This document shows positions 8,334 to 16,420 of a stretch of 64,000 nucleotides of DNA, one piece after another. Within the stretch, counting starts at the first letter, position 1, and each line of letters begins with the position of its first letter. Origin of the DNA: Qipengyuania citrea (GTDB lineage: Bacteria > Pseudomonadota > Alphaproteobacteria > Sphingomonadales > Sphingomonadaceae); the NCBI RefSeq assembly GCF_009828015.1, contig NZ_WTYG01000003.1, positions 310,001 through 374,000 on the forward strand, given 5' to 3'. Position numbers and translations under genes: made by a program. Below the pieces are notes generated by a model. The model was not told the origin of the DNA. It saw only the letters and a list, made by a program, of their open reading frames with translations, and made no database searches.

Positions 8334-9506
8334 ATGGATGTGACCGATCTTCGCATCGCGCTGTTCAGCGGGAACTACAATTACACTCGCGATGGCGCGA
8401 ACCAGGCGCTCAACCGCCTGGCAGGCTTCCTGCTCAGGCAGGGCGCGGCGCTGCGCGTCTATGCCCCGGTCGTGGCCGAACCCGATTTCCCCGCGACCGG
8501 CGACTTGGTCGACATTCCCAACGTCCGCATGCCGGTGAAGGGCCGCGGCGAATACCGCCTGCCGCTGCGCATCGACGACCGCGTGCGCGCCGATCTGGCC
8601 GAATTTGCGCCCAATATGGTGCATCTGTCATCGCCCGATCCGGCCGCGCACGGCGCGCTCAAATGGGCGCGCGCGAAGGATATCCCGGTGCTGGCGTCGG
8701 TCCATACGCGGTTCGAAACCTACCCGCGCTATTACGGTCTCGGTTTCCTCGAACCGCTAGTCGAAGGCATGCTGCGCCGCTTCTACCAGCGCTGCGATGC
8801 GCTGGTGGCGCCATCGCAAAGCCAGATCGCCGAACTCACCGCGCAGGCGATGCATGACGATATTTCGATCTGGTCGCGCGGGGTCGACCGCACGGTCTTC
8901 GATCCGTCCAAACGCGATCATGCATGGCGCCGCGCGCACGGCTTGGCCGATGACGATGTGGCAATCGTGTTCCTCGGCCGGCTGGTGATGGAAAAGGGGC
9001 TCGACGTCTTTGCCGAAACGATCGTGCAATTGCGCAAGCGCCAGGTCCCGCACAAGGTTCTGGTAATCGGCGACGGGCCCGCGCGCGAATGGTTCGAAAA
9101 GGCGTTGCCCGGCGGCATTTTCGCCGGCTTCCAGACCGGCAGGGATCTGGGCAAGGCGCTGGCGAGCGGCGATATCTTCTTCAATCCGTCGATCACCGAG
9201 ACTTTCGGCAATGTCACGCTGGAGGCAATGGCCTGCGGATTGCCGGTGGTGGCCGCCGGGGCCACCGGTGCGGCGAGCCTGGTCGACGACGGGCGCACGG
9301 GCCGTCTGGTCGCGCCGGGCAAGCCCGATGTCTTCGCCCCCGCCTGCGCCGAGGCGCTGGCGCCCTATTGCACCGATGACGACCTGCGCCTGCTGCATGG
9401 TGCCAATGGCGAACAGGTCGCGCGCGCCTATACGTGGGACGCGATCAACCAGGCGGTGGTCGACACCTATCTGCGGCTGATCGAAACACGCGCCGCCGCC
9501 CGCTAG
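8334..9506 (+). CDS. Glycosyltransferase family 1/4 (mannosyltransferase-like, GT-B fold)
   Basis: This 390-residue protein has the two-Rossmann GT-B layout. The N-terminal half has IALFSGNYNYTRDGANQAL, VHLSSPDPAAHGALKWA and VLASVHTRFETYPRYYG. The C-terminal half has VAIVFLGRLVMEKGLDVFAE, VLVIGDGPAREWFE and the donor-binding EX7E motif ITETFGNVTLEAMACGLPVV. This pattern is typical of GDP-mannose or related alpha-glycosyltransferases of the MgtA/PimB type acting on lipids at the inner membrane. The acceptor and donor cannot be told from the sequence. The ATG at 8334 (MDVTDLRIALFSG) puts the protein start at the first strand of the fold. The stop shares CTAG with the convergent membrane-protein gene. 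Confidence 0.88.
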   Translation: MDVTDLRIALFSGNYNYTRDGANQALNRLAGFLLRQGAALRVYAPVVAEPDFPATGDLVDIPNVRMPVKGRGEYRLPLRIDDRVRADLAEFAPNMVHLSSPDPAAHGALKWARAKDIPVLASVHTRFETYPRYYGLGFLEPLVEGMLRRFYQRCDALVAPSQSQIAELTAQAMHDDISIWSRGVDRTVFDPSKRDHAWRRAHGLADDDVAIVFLGRLVMEKGLDVFAETIVQLRKRQVPHKVLVIGDGPAREWFEKALPGGIFAGFQTGRDLGKALASGDIFFNPSITETFGNVTLEAMACGLPVVAAGATGAASLVDDGRTGRLVAPGKPDVFAPACAEALAPYCTDDDLRLLHGANGEQVARAYTWDAINQAVVDTYLRLIETRAAAR

Positions 9507-9925
9507 CGCAGCACGCCTGCTGCGCTCATCCAGCGCGAATACCACAGCGAAAACAGCGTCGAGATCCAGATCGCCGCCATCAGCAGCGGGTTCTGCAGGC
9601 TGTCGGGGATCTGCGAGACCAGCAGTTCGAAATAGGTCGTCGCGATCAGCCCCACGGTCGCCACGGCGAACGCGGCGAAGGCCAGCTTGCGGCGCAGCAG
9701 CAGAAGGATCGACCCGAGCAGCGCGCCCCACACGCCCAGCGCCCAGGCCGCATCGGCCCAGGCCGGGAAGGTATCGAAATATGCGATCTGTTCGGGCGTC
9801 ATGCCCAGTTCGGCCAAGCTACCCGTTTGCGTCATCAGGTAGCTGTAACAGCCGATCGCATTGAACAGCAGCGTCGCTATGCCCACCACCCAGAGGTGCC
9901 AGGGCGTGTGTGTGGTGTCCGTCAT
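9503..9925 (-). CDS. Small integral membrane protein, unknown function
   Basis: This 140-residue protein has four predicted hydrophobic segments: HLWVVGIATLLFNAIGCYSY, AAWALGVWGALLGSILLLL, LAFAAFAVATVGLIATTYF and LLMAAIWISTLFSLWYSRW. Between the first two lies a polar loop, LAELGMTPEQIAYFDTFPAW. The pattern resembles small sphingomonad inner-membrane proteins of unknown role. The ATG at 9925 places the first helix at residue 10. The PadR regulator gene lies 73 bp upstream on the same strand, so the regulator and membrane protein may form one unit; PadR genes often sit beside the membrane proteins they control. No enzyme motif is visible. Confidence 0.75.
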   Translation of the reverse strand: MTDTTHTPWHLWVVGIATLLFNAIGCYSYLMTQTGSLAELGMTPEQIAYFDTFPAWADAAWALGVWGALLGSILLLLRRKLAFAAFAVATVGLIATTYFELLVSQIPDSLQNPLLMAAIWISTLFSLWYSRWMSAAGVLR

Positions 9926-9998
9926 GTCCGAACCCTCCCCCATCGCGACCCGCGGGCGCAGCCTAGCCCGTCTCCCGCGGATCGCCAAATGGCAGGGG

Positions 9999-10619
9999 TC
10001 AGAGCCGCTCGATCTTCTTGGCCAGGTCGTCGACCAGATCGACGATCTCGCGCACCGTGTCCTCGTCCAGCTTTCCCGAACGCGCCCGGTTCTTGAGCAC
10101 GCTGGCGAGATTGCCGACCGCGCGGAACATTTCGGGCGTGGCATAGGCGCGGCGATGAGTGCCATGACCCGACAGCCGCTCGAACAGCGCCGTCACTTCA
10201 TCCGCGCGTTCCGCCAGTTCGGACCGCCCCGCATCGGTGGCCTGGTAGGCCTTGCGGGTCTCGTCTCCGGGAGTCGGCGCTATCGCGCCCTCGTCCTCGA
10301 GCAGCGACAGCGTCGGATAGATCGTCCCCGGGCTCGGGGCATACGCCCCTTCGGTCAGTTCCTCGATCGCCTTGATCAGCTCATAGCCATGGCGCGGCTC
10401 GTCGGCGACGAGCTTGAGCAGCACCAGCCTGAGTTCGCCCGGCCCGAACATGCGCCGGCGGCGTTCGCCCTTGCGCGGGCCGAAATCGAATCCCCAGTCG
10501 GAGCCGCCGAAGCGCGCCGATGCACCGAACCCGCTTTGCGCTTCCGCCCCGGCCATCATCGCCGCGATGAACGGCCAGCCGCGCCTGCGCGCGCCGTGGC
10601 GCCTGTGTGCCTTGTTCAT
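9999..10619 (-). CDS. PadR family transcriptional regulator
   Basis: This 206-residue protein has an N-terminal basic and glycine-rich extension (about 55 residues), then the PadR winged helix: ELRLVLLKLVADEPRHGYEL, IKAIEELTEGAYAPSPGTIY and PTLSLLEDEGAIAPT. A helical C-terminal part (residues about 140-206) probably forms the dimerisation arm. PadR proteins usually repress a nearby membrane protein or efflux gene and often their own promoter. A near-palindromic AT-rich site lies just upstream of the start. The candidate target is the membrane protein immediately downstream. The ATG at 10619 is preceded by AAGGATAG, a reasonable ribosome-binding site. Confidence 0.9.
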   Translation of the reverse strand: MNKAHRRHGARRRGWPFIAAMMAGAEAQSGFGASARFGGSDWGFDFGPRKGERRRRMFGPGELRLVLLKLVADEPRHGYELIKAIEELTEGAYAPSPGTIYPTLSLLEDEGAIAPTPGDETRKAYQATDAGRSELAERADEVTALFERLSGHGTHRRAYATPEMFRAVGNLASVLKNRARSGKLDEDTVREIVDLVDDLAKKIERL

Positions 10620-10635
10620 ATCGCTATCCTTGCCT

Positions 10636-10662
10636 TATCTTCGATAGATCTACGATATATCT
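10636..10662. promoter_or_regulatory. Candidate PadR operator
   Basis: This AT-rich stretch upstream of the padR-type gene contains the perfect palindrome TAGATCTA (10645-10652), flanked by CGA on both sides and by outer TATCT elements. It lies between the divergent padR and rarA genes and is strikingly AT-rich for this genome. Autoregulation by the adjacent PadR protein is an inference from position and symmetry only. Confidence 0.4.
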
Positions 10663-10724
10663 TTAAAGGCGCCATGCAAGTCGCCCCTGCAATTTTCCGG
10701 CGAACACCCTATGTCAGCCGACCA

Positions 10725-12047
10725 ATGGCCGATCTCTTTCCCGAAGACCTCCCGCACAGCGCAGCGCCGGATACGCCGCGCGAAGATGCACCGCTGGCCG
10801 ATCGCCTGCGTCCCGCCACCCTCGGCGAAGTGATCGGACAGGATCACCTCACCGGTCCCGAGGGCGCAATCGGCCGGATGGTCGCCGCCGGGCGCCTGTC
10901 GAGCATGATCCTGTGGGGCCCGCCGGGTACGGGCAAGACCACCATCGCACGGCTGCTTGCCGACAGCGTGGGCATGCGCTTCGAAAGCGTCAGCGCCGTG
11001 TTCAGCGGCGTGGCCGATCTCAAGAAAGCCTTCGCGGCTGCCGACAAGGCTGCGCAGGCCGGCCAGCGCACGCTGTTGTTCGTGGACGAGATTCACCGCT
11101 TCAACCGTGCGCAGCAGGATGGCTTCCTGCCGTTCGTCGAACGCGGGACGGTGACGCTGGTCGGCGCGACGACCGAGAATCCCAGCTTCGCCCTCAACGC
11201 CGCTCTGCTCAGCCGGACGCAGGTACTGATCCTGCAGCGGCTCGACCGGGAAGCGCTGGGCCTGTTGCTCGACCGCGGCGAAACGCTCGAGGGGCCCTTG
11301 CCGCTGACCCCCGAGGCGCGCGATGCGCTGGTCGCCAGCGCCGATGGCGATGGCCGGTTCCTGCTCAACCAGGCCGAAACGCTGTATAACGCCCAGCTCC
11401 CCGAACCGCTCGATCCCGCGGCACTGGGGGCATTTCTCCAGCGCCGCGTCGCGGTCTACGACAAGGACCGGGAAGGCCATTACAATCTCATTTCGGCGCT
11501 GCACAAGGCGGTCCGCGGGTCCGATGTGCAGGCCTCGCTCTATTACCTCGCGCGCATGCTGACCGCGGGGGAGGAACCGCGGTTCCTCGCACGGCGACTG
11601 GTCCGCATGGCGGTGGAGGACATCGGCATGGCCGACCCGCAGGCGCTGGTGCAATGCATGGCCGCCAAGGACGCCTACGAATTTCTCGGCAGTCCCGAAG
11701 GCGAACTGGCGCTGGTCCAATCCTGCATCTATCTCGCAACCGCGCCCAAGTCGAACGCCGCCTACAAGGCGCAGAAGGCATCCTTCAGATCGGCGAAGGA
11801 AACGGGCAGCCTGATGCCCCCGCAAAACATCCTCAACGCGCCCACCAAGCTGATGAAGGACATCGGCTATGGTTCGGGCTACACCTATGATCACGATGCC
11901 GACGAAGGCTTCTCGGGCGACGATTACTGGCCCGAGGAAATGGAGCCGCAAAGCTATTACCAACCGGTCGAACGCGGTTTCGAACGCGAGGTGAAGAAGC
12001 GGCTCGATTACTGGGACAAGCTGCGACGCGACCGTGCGCAGCTTTAG
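10725..12047 (+). CDS. rarA: Replication-associated recombination ATPase (MgsA/WHIP family)
   Basis: This 440-residue AAA+ ATPase matches the family length. The Walker A motif is ILWGPPGTGKTTIARLL, Walker B is LLFVDEIHRFNRAQQDG, and sensor 1 lies in LVGATTENPSFALNAALLSR. The C-terminal MgsA oligomerisation region includes VRGSDVQASLYYLARMLTAG and IGMADPQALVQ. RarA acts at stalled replication forks, interacting with SSB and the clamp-loading machinery. The start ATG at 10725 gives MADLFPEDL; this N-terminus fits the family's short lead-in before RPATLGEVIGQDHLTG. The last 14 bases overlap the next gene, which starts with GTG, suggesting coupling. Confidence 0.95.
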   Translation: MADLFPEDLPHSAAPDTPREDAPLADRLRPATLGEVIGQDHLTGPEGAIGRMVAAGRLSSMILWGPPGTGKTTIARLLADSVGMRFESVSAVFSGVADLKKAFAAADKAAQAGQRTLLFVDEIHRFNRAQQDGFLPFVERGTVTLVGATTENPSFALNAALLSRTQVLILQRLDREALGLLLDRGETLEGPLPLTPEARDALVASADGDGRFLLNQAETLYNAQLPEPLDPAALGAFLQRRVAVYDKDREGHYNLISALHKAVRGSDVQASLYYLARMLTAGEEPRFLARRLVRMAVEDIGMADPQALVQCMAAKDAYEFLGSPEGELALVQSCIYLATAPKSNAAYKAQKASFRSAKETGSLMPPQNILNAPTKLMKDIGYGSGYTYDHDADEGFSGDDYWPEEMEPQSYYQPVERGFEREVKKRLDYWDKLRRDRAQL

Positions 12048-12912
12048 GCACTTCCTGGCGATCGACTGGTCGGGCGCAAAAGGGCCGGTACAGAAGGGCA
12101 TCGCGCTGGCGCTGGCCGATGCCGGTGGGGGCCCGCCCGTGTTGGTCGAACGGGGCCGTGGCTGGTCGCGCGGCGACGTGCTGGCGCTGCTGCGCGAGGA
12201 CCTGCCCGACGATACGCTGGTCGGGATGGATCTGGGGATTGCGCTGCCCTTCGCCGATTGCGGGGCCTATTTCCCCCGCCGCGACGTGCTGTTGCCCGAT
12301 GCCCCGTCGCTATGGGCGCTGATCGACGATATCTGCGCCGGCGATCCCAATCTGGGCGCGCAAAGCTTTGTCGACCATCCCGGGTTCGCGCCCTATTTTC
12401 GCAATGGCCGGGATACGGGCGTGCATTTCGGTTGCGACGGTGCCGCGCATGGACGCGGGCGTTTCCGAGTCACCGAACAGGCTCAGGCGGAGATGGGCTG
12501 CAAGCCCTATTCGAATTTCAACCTCGTCGGTGCGGCGCAGGTGGGCAAGTCCAGCCTGACGGGAATGCGCGTGCTGCACCGGCTGCGCGGGCACCTGCCC
12601 GTCTGGCCGGTCGATCCGGATCCGGGACACGGCTCGCTGGTCGTCGAAATCTACACCAGCCTCGCCGCGTTGGAATCCGGGCGCAGCGCGGCAAAGGCCA
12701 AGATGCGCAGCTTCGAAGACCTCAATTCCGCGCTGGCCGGACTCGGCAGCCCGCCCGTGGCCGGACGGGGCGCGATCGAGGACCATTCGTCCGACGCACT
12801 GCTCACCGCCGCGTGGCTTCGCCGCGTCGCAAGCGATCGGACGCGCTGGGCACCGGCGCGGCTGACGCGGGATATCGCCCGCACCGAAGGCTGGACCTTC
12901 GGCGCGCTCTAG
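12034..12912 (+). CDS. DUF429-like protein, predicted RNase H-fold nuclease
   Basis: This 292-residue protein starts with a GTG inside the end of rarA. It has the scattered acidic positions of the RNase H-like fold. FLAIDWSG gives a DxS near the N-terminus, and LVGMDLGIALPF follows with the second Asp. SLVVEIYTSLA resembles the 'EVYP' element of DUF429, and EDHSSDALLTAAWLR resembles the terminal 'DALxAA' element. By family analogy it may be a nuclease, but no biochemical role is known. Overlap with rarA hints at a shared DNA-maintenance context. The stop shares CTAG with the convergent glutaminase gene. The family call is moderate; the reaction is unproven. Confidence 0.6.
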   Translation: MRSFRHFLAIDWSGAKGPVQKGIALALADAGGGPPVLVERGRGWSRGDVLALLREDLPDDTLVGMDLGIALPFADCGAYFPRRDVLLPDAPSLWALIDDICAGDPNLGAQSFVDHPGFAPYFRNGRDTGVHFGCDGAAHGRGRFRVTEQAQAEMGCKPYSNFNLVGAAQVGKSSLTGMRVLHRLRGHLPVWPVDPDPGHGSLVVEIYTSLAALESGRSAAKAKMRSFEDLNSALAGLGSPPVAGRGAIEDHSSDALLTAAWLRRVASDRTRWAPARLTRDIARTEGWTFGAL

Positions 12913-13850
12913 CCTTCGGGAAGCGGTCCGCTGAAGACCGACCAGCCGGTCCGCTGGGCAATCTCGGCAAGCGCCCGCGCGCCCAGCAGGCTGGTGCCCG
13001 CGCGGTTCAGCCCGGGCGACCACACGGCAATCGCGGCGCGGCCCGGAACGCTGGCGAGAATCCCGCCGCCCACCCCCGATTTGCCCGGGAAGCCGACTTC
13101 GAAAGCGAATTGCCCCGAATTGTCGTAATGGCCGCACAGCAGCATCAGCGCATTGATGCGGCGCGCCCGGCTGGCCGAACACATCCGCTGGCCGGTCACC
13201 GGGTCGCTGCCATCGAAGGCAAGAAATAGCGCGCTTTCGGCTAGCTGGCGGCAGCTCATCGACAGGGCGCATTGGCGGAAATAGACCGACAGCACCTCTT
13301 CCACCGGGTTCAGCAGACGTCCGAAATCGGCGAGGAACCACGCCAGCGCGCGATTGCGTTCGCCCGCCTCGCTCTCGCTGCGCGCCACGTCCTCGTCGAA
13401 CGTGATCGCCGGGTTGCGGCCCATGCGGCGCAGCCGATCGAGCAGGTCGCGCACCGCTGCGTCGACGCCGCGGTTGCCGATGAACCGGTCCGTCGTCACG
13501 ATCGCGCCCGAATTGATGAAGGGGTTCCGCGGAATGCCCTTTTCCTTCTCGAGCTGGACGATCGAATTGAAGGCATCGCCCGACGGTTCGCGGCCGACCG
13601 CGTCCCATAGCGCCGATCCCTCGCGCTCGAGCGCGAGCGCAAGTGCGAAGACCTTTGAAATCGACTGGATGGAAAAGGCTTCGTCGACATCGCCTGCGGC
13701 AGCCACGCGCCCGTCGGGCGTGGCGATGGCTATGCCGAACTTGCGCGGGTCGACCGCTGCCAGCGCGGGGATATAGCGCGCAGGATTGCCGCTGCCGCGA
13801 TCATCGGCCAGCGCATTCCATGTCTCGGTAACGATTGTCTGCAGGTCCAT
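12909..13850 (-). CDS. glsA: Glutaminase
   Basis: This 313-residue serine-dependent glutaminase has the beta-lactamase/PBP-like fold. The SxxK catalytic element is AFSIQSISKVFALALALE. Further family blocks are GIPRNPFINSGAI, NSIVQLE, RNRALAWFLADFG and EVGFPGKSGVGGGILASVPG. It hydrolyses glutamine to glutamate and ammonia in the cytoplasm. I chose the ATG at 13850 (MDLQTIVTETW), which gives a length close to the E. coli enzyme; an upstream TTG at 13886 adds 12 low-complexity residues. The gene is on the same strand as the upstream lipoprotein but a strong hairpin lies between them, so it probably has its own promoter. Confidence 0.95.
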   Translation of the reverse strand: MDLQTIVTETWNALADDRGSGNPARYIPALAAVDPRKFGIAIATPDGRVAAAGDVDEAFSIQSISKVFALALALEREGSALWDAVGREPSGDAFNSIVQLEKEKGIPRNPFINSGAIVTTDRFIGNRGVDAAVRDLLDRLRRMGRNPAITFDEDVARSESEAGERNRALAWFLADFGRLLNPVEEVLSVYFRQCALSMSCRQLAESALFLAFDGSDPVTGQRMCSASRARRINALMLLCGHYDNSGQFAFEVGFPGKSGVGGGILASVPGRAAIAVWSPGLNRAGTSLLGARALAEIAQRTGWSVFSGPLPEG

Positions 13851-13947
13851 CGCGGTGCCGATAGGCGCGGCCGGCGCCAGGGGCAAACATTGCTGGCGGT
13901 GATGGGCGTAGGCGCGAGCGCAAGGCGGTGCTTGCCAATACGAACGA

Positions 13948-13979
13948 AGGCGCGCCGTTCACCGGGGAACGGCGCGCCT
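13948..13979 (-). terminator. Strong GC-rich hairpin downstream of the lipoprotein gene
   Basis: AGGCGCGCCGTTC (13948-13960) pairs perfectly with GAACGGCGCGCCT (13967-13979) across a six-base loop, 22 bp after the lipoprotein stop. There is no clean U-run after it in the minus direction (TCGTTCGT), so it may terminate weakly or protect the 3' end. Confidence 0.6.
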
Positions 13980-14001
13980 CGCAGGATCATCTTTGCGGAA
14001 A

Positions 14002-14880
14002 CTAGTTCGAATTGTCGTCGCTGGGAATAGGTTGCACGACCGGCAGCGACGAACGCGTTTCGTCGACCGGCGCTACGGGGATCTGCGCCCCTGTATCGGG
14101 ATCGACAACCTTGGTTTCCTGCAGCGGCGTAGCGGTCAGCGTCGCGGGATCCGAACCCGGCTGCGGCGCCTGGTAGCCATAGGCGTTCTTGACCGCGACG
14201 TATCCCGGCTGGGAAGAGCCATAGCGATCGCCGTAGCGCGCATCCCATGCCGCCGATTCCCGCTGGTATTCCTCATAGGCCACGAAGAACCGCTCGAACG
14301 GGCCTTCGAACGTCTGGAAGTTGGCCAGCGCAAAGGCAATCGGATCGATCTGTTCGGCCGCCAGATACTGTTGCGACACGCCCAGTGCGGTGCGGCAGAA
14401 ATCCGCCCGTGCGGGCGGCAGCGCGAAATAGTTGTAGACCATCGTCATCTGGCTTTCGCGCGCCTGGATACCGGCGCGGCGGGCGCCGTGTTCCTGCCGG
14501 TATTCGGCATCGATCCGATCGTTCACCCGCTTGAGCGGGCGCGCATGGTCCGAGATATAGCTGCTGTAGGCGTCGAGGATCGGCTGGTACTGCGGATCGA
14601 GACAGTTGAGCGCCGCGACATTCCAGGCCGAACGGAAGTGCCACACCTTCTCGTCGTCCGAAATCCCCAGGTGCACAGTCTCGCGCTGGCCGAGCGAGTT
14701 CACGCGGGGGATGGTCATCACATAGGATGCCTGGCCCGGGGGCTGCGGACGGATCGGGACCGCTTCCACCACCGGCGGCGGCGGGGGCGGCGGCGGCGGC
14801 GGGGTGGCGCAGGCGCCCAGGACGGCGATGCCGGCAGCCACGGCCGCCATGCGAATGGTGATGTTCGAACCGCGGTTCAT
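14002..14880 (-). CDS. Proline-rich outer-membrane lipoprotein, unknown function
   Basis: This 292-residue protein has a lipoprotein signal peptide with lipobox VLGAC (Cys24), directly followed by a run of ten prolines (residues 27-36), a rigid linker that can hold a domain away from the membrane. The body contains HLGISDDEKVWHFRSAWNVA, where Trp- and Cys-containing helices begin, and a helical central region. The C-terminus is low complexity. I do not recognise a characterised family. The start at 14880 is the ATG that gives the complete signal peptide. It is on the same strand as the Bax-inhibitor-1 gene upstream, but a terminator lies between them. Confidence 0.75.
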   Translation of the reverse strand: MNRGSNITIRMAAVAAGIAVLGACATPPPPPPPPPPVVEAVPIRPQPPGQASYVMTIPRVNSLGQRETVHLGISDDEKVWHFRSAWNVAALNCLDPQYQPILDAYSSYISDHARPLKRVNDRIDAEYRQEHGARRAGIQARESQMTMVYNYFALPPARADFCRTALGVSQQYLAAEQIDPIAFALANFQTFEGPFERFFVAYEEYQRESAAWDARYGDRYGSSQPGYVAVKNAYGYQAPQPGSDPATLTATPLQETKVVDPDTGAQIPVAPVDETRSSLPVVQPIPSDDNSN

Positions 14881-14983
14881 GACGCGTGACCCTCCTCGGA
14901 AAATAAGGCGATCATCCTGCCTCGTCATCGGTTGACGGGGGATGAAGAAAAACTGCCTAGCGTTTGGCAATGGCAAAGAAAAT

Positions 14984-15010
14984 GCCCGGGGCGCTGGTTA
15001 CGCCCCGGGC
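14984..15010 (-). terminator. Rho-independent terminator of the Bax-inhibitor-1 gene
   Basis: GCCCGGGGCG (14984-14993) pairs with CGCCCCGGGC (15001-15010), a 10-bp perfect stem with a seven-base loop. In the minus direction it is followed by ATTTTCTTT, a T-rich tail. It lies 33 bp past the stop of the upstream gene. Confidence 0.85.
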
Positions 15011-15043
15011 ACGTTCAAACGATTCCTGTTTGCGACGAATGGT

Positions 15044-15784
15044 TTATTCGCGGCTGCCCATGAAGCGCAGCAGGAACAGGAACATGTTGATGAAGTCGAG
15101 ATACAGGCTCAGCGCGCCCATGATCACGGCCTTGCCGGCAAATTCGGTACCGCGCAGGTACTGATATTCGCGCTTCAGGCGCTGCGTGTCATAGGCGGTA
15201 AGGCCGGCGAAGATCAGCACGCCGATGAAGCTCACGGCGAGCGTCAGCGTGCTCGACTGCAGGAAGATGTTGATCACGCTGGCGATGATCAGGCCGATCA
15301 CGCCCATGACCAGGAAAGTTCCCATGCCCTGCAGGTTCTTCTTGGTGGTGTAGCCGAACAGGCTGAGACCGGCGAAGGCCCCTGCCGTGGCGAAGAAGGT
15401 CGCGGCGATGCTTTCGCCCGTATAGACGAGGAAGATCGTCGACAGCGACAGGCCCATCACTGTGGCGAAGGCCCAGAACATCAGCTGCAGCGTAGCCTGG
15501 CTGAACTTGTTGACGCCGAAGCTCATCGCGAAGACGAAGCCCAGCGGCGCCAGCGCAACGATCCACATCAGCGGACCGCTGGCGAAGGTCAGCGCCAAGC
15601 CGCTGCGCGCGGTCAGCATGGCGACCAGTCCGGTCAGCAACACGCCCGAAGCCATATAATTGTAAATCTTGAGCATGTGGGCGCGCAGGCCCGCATCGAA
15701 GGTTTCCTGCCTGGCAACGGCGTCGCCAGCGCGTGGCACCGAGCCGAAGCCCTGCCTCTGGTCGGTGTCGTTCCAATTGGCCAT
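15044..15784 (-). CDS. Bax inhibitor-1/YccA family membrane protein
   Basis: This 246-residue protein has a soluble N-terminus (about 35 residues) followed by seven hydrophobic helices. These begin at MLKIYNYMASGVLLTGLVA and include LMWIVALAPLGFVFAMSFG, FLVMGVIGLIIASVINIFL and LAVSFIGVLIFAGLTAYDTQ. The conserved Asp region LTAYDTQRLK and the end ALSLYLDFINMFLFLLRFMG match the BI-1 (TMBIM) family of pH-sensitive calcium-leak or protein-quality-control membrane proteins. The start ATG at 15784 follows AAAAGGAGTT. A small hairpin (15805-15824) lies upstream. The terminator downstream is strong, so the gene is probably monocistronic. Confidence 0.93.
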   Translation of the reverse strand: MANWNDTDQRQGFGSVPRAGDAVARQETFDAGLRAHMLKIYNYMASGVLLTGLVAMLTARSGLALTFASGPLMWIVALAPLGFVFAMSFGVNKFSQATLQLMFWAFATVMGLSLSTIFLVYTGESIAATFFATAGAFAGLSLFGYTTKKNLQGMGTFLVMGVIGLIIASVINIFLQSSTLTLAVSFIGVLIFAGLTAYDTQRLKREYQYLRGTEFAGKAVIMGALSLYLDFINMFLFLLRFMGSRE

Positions 15785-15916
15785 GTGTCTGCAACTCCTT
15801 TTGGCGGCGCGGTGATACGCGCTGCTCCTGGGAAGAATATCGGCACTTTGGCGCGCGATTTCAAGCGAAACCGGAATTCGCACGGCTAATTCGGATTAAC
15901 CCCGAACCCCAGCGCC

Positions 15917-16420
15917 TTACGCCTCTCCGGCGGCATCCACCATTGCCGCTTCGAGCGCTTCTGCCGGCGTGCGCCCGCCCCACAGCACGAACTGGAACGC
16001 CGGGTAGAACCGGTCGCATTCCTCGACCGCGATTTCGACCAGCGCCTGCGCCTGGTCGAGACTGAGCATGCCGTCGTCGCCCAGCATCGTGCCATTGCGG
16101 TAGAGCAGCACGCCGCCATTCGACCAGATGTCGAAATGGCCAAGCCACATCTGCTCGTTCACCAGGCTGACCAGCTCCTGCGCCTGCGTGCGCTTGTCCT
16201 TGCCGATGCGGATGTCGGGCAGGCAGAGGATTTGGAGGACGAGGTCCTCGGGGCGCCAGATGCCGCGCAGCTGGTAATTGGTCCAGCTTCCCTGGATCTC
16301 GCCGCACAGCTCGTTCGCCGTCGTCTCGCATGGCCAGCCGCGCGCCCGGAACAGCGCAGCCAGCATGTCGAGCGGCGCTGCGTCCTGATCCGTGTCGTAG
16401 CGCTCTTCCGCTGCCCTCAT
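15917..16420 (-). CDS. YbjN domain-containing protein
   Basis: This 167-residue protein matches the YbjN/sensory-transduction-regulator-like family. It has a short acidic N-terminus, then LDMLAALFRARGWPCE, beta-rich LVLQILCLPDIRIG, the helix pair QAQELVSLVNEQMWLGHFDI, and GGVLLYRNGTMLGDDGMLS. This family is structurally related to type III secretion chaperones. In enterobacteria YbjN affects motility and stress responses; in alphaproteobacteria its role is unclear. The protein is probably cytoplasmic, as no signal or membrane segment is seen. The start ATG at 16420 is the only good candidate. About 280 bp of non-coding DNA separate it from the divergent lipoprotein gene. Confidence 0.88.
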   Translation of the reverse strand: MRAAEERYDTDQDAAPLDMLAALFRARGWPCETTANELCGEIQGSWTNYQLRGIWRPEDLVLQILCLPDIRIGKDKRTQAQELVSLVNEQMWLGHFDIWSNGGVLLYRNGTMLGDDGMLSLDQAQALVEIAVEECDRFYPAFQFVLWGGRTPAEALEAAMVDAAGEA

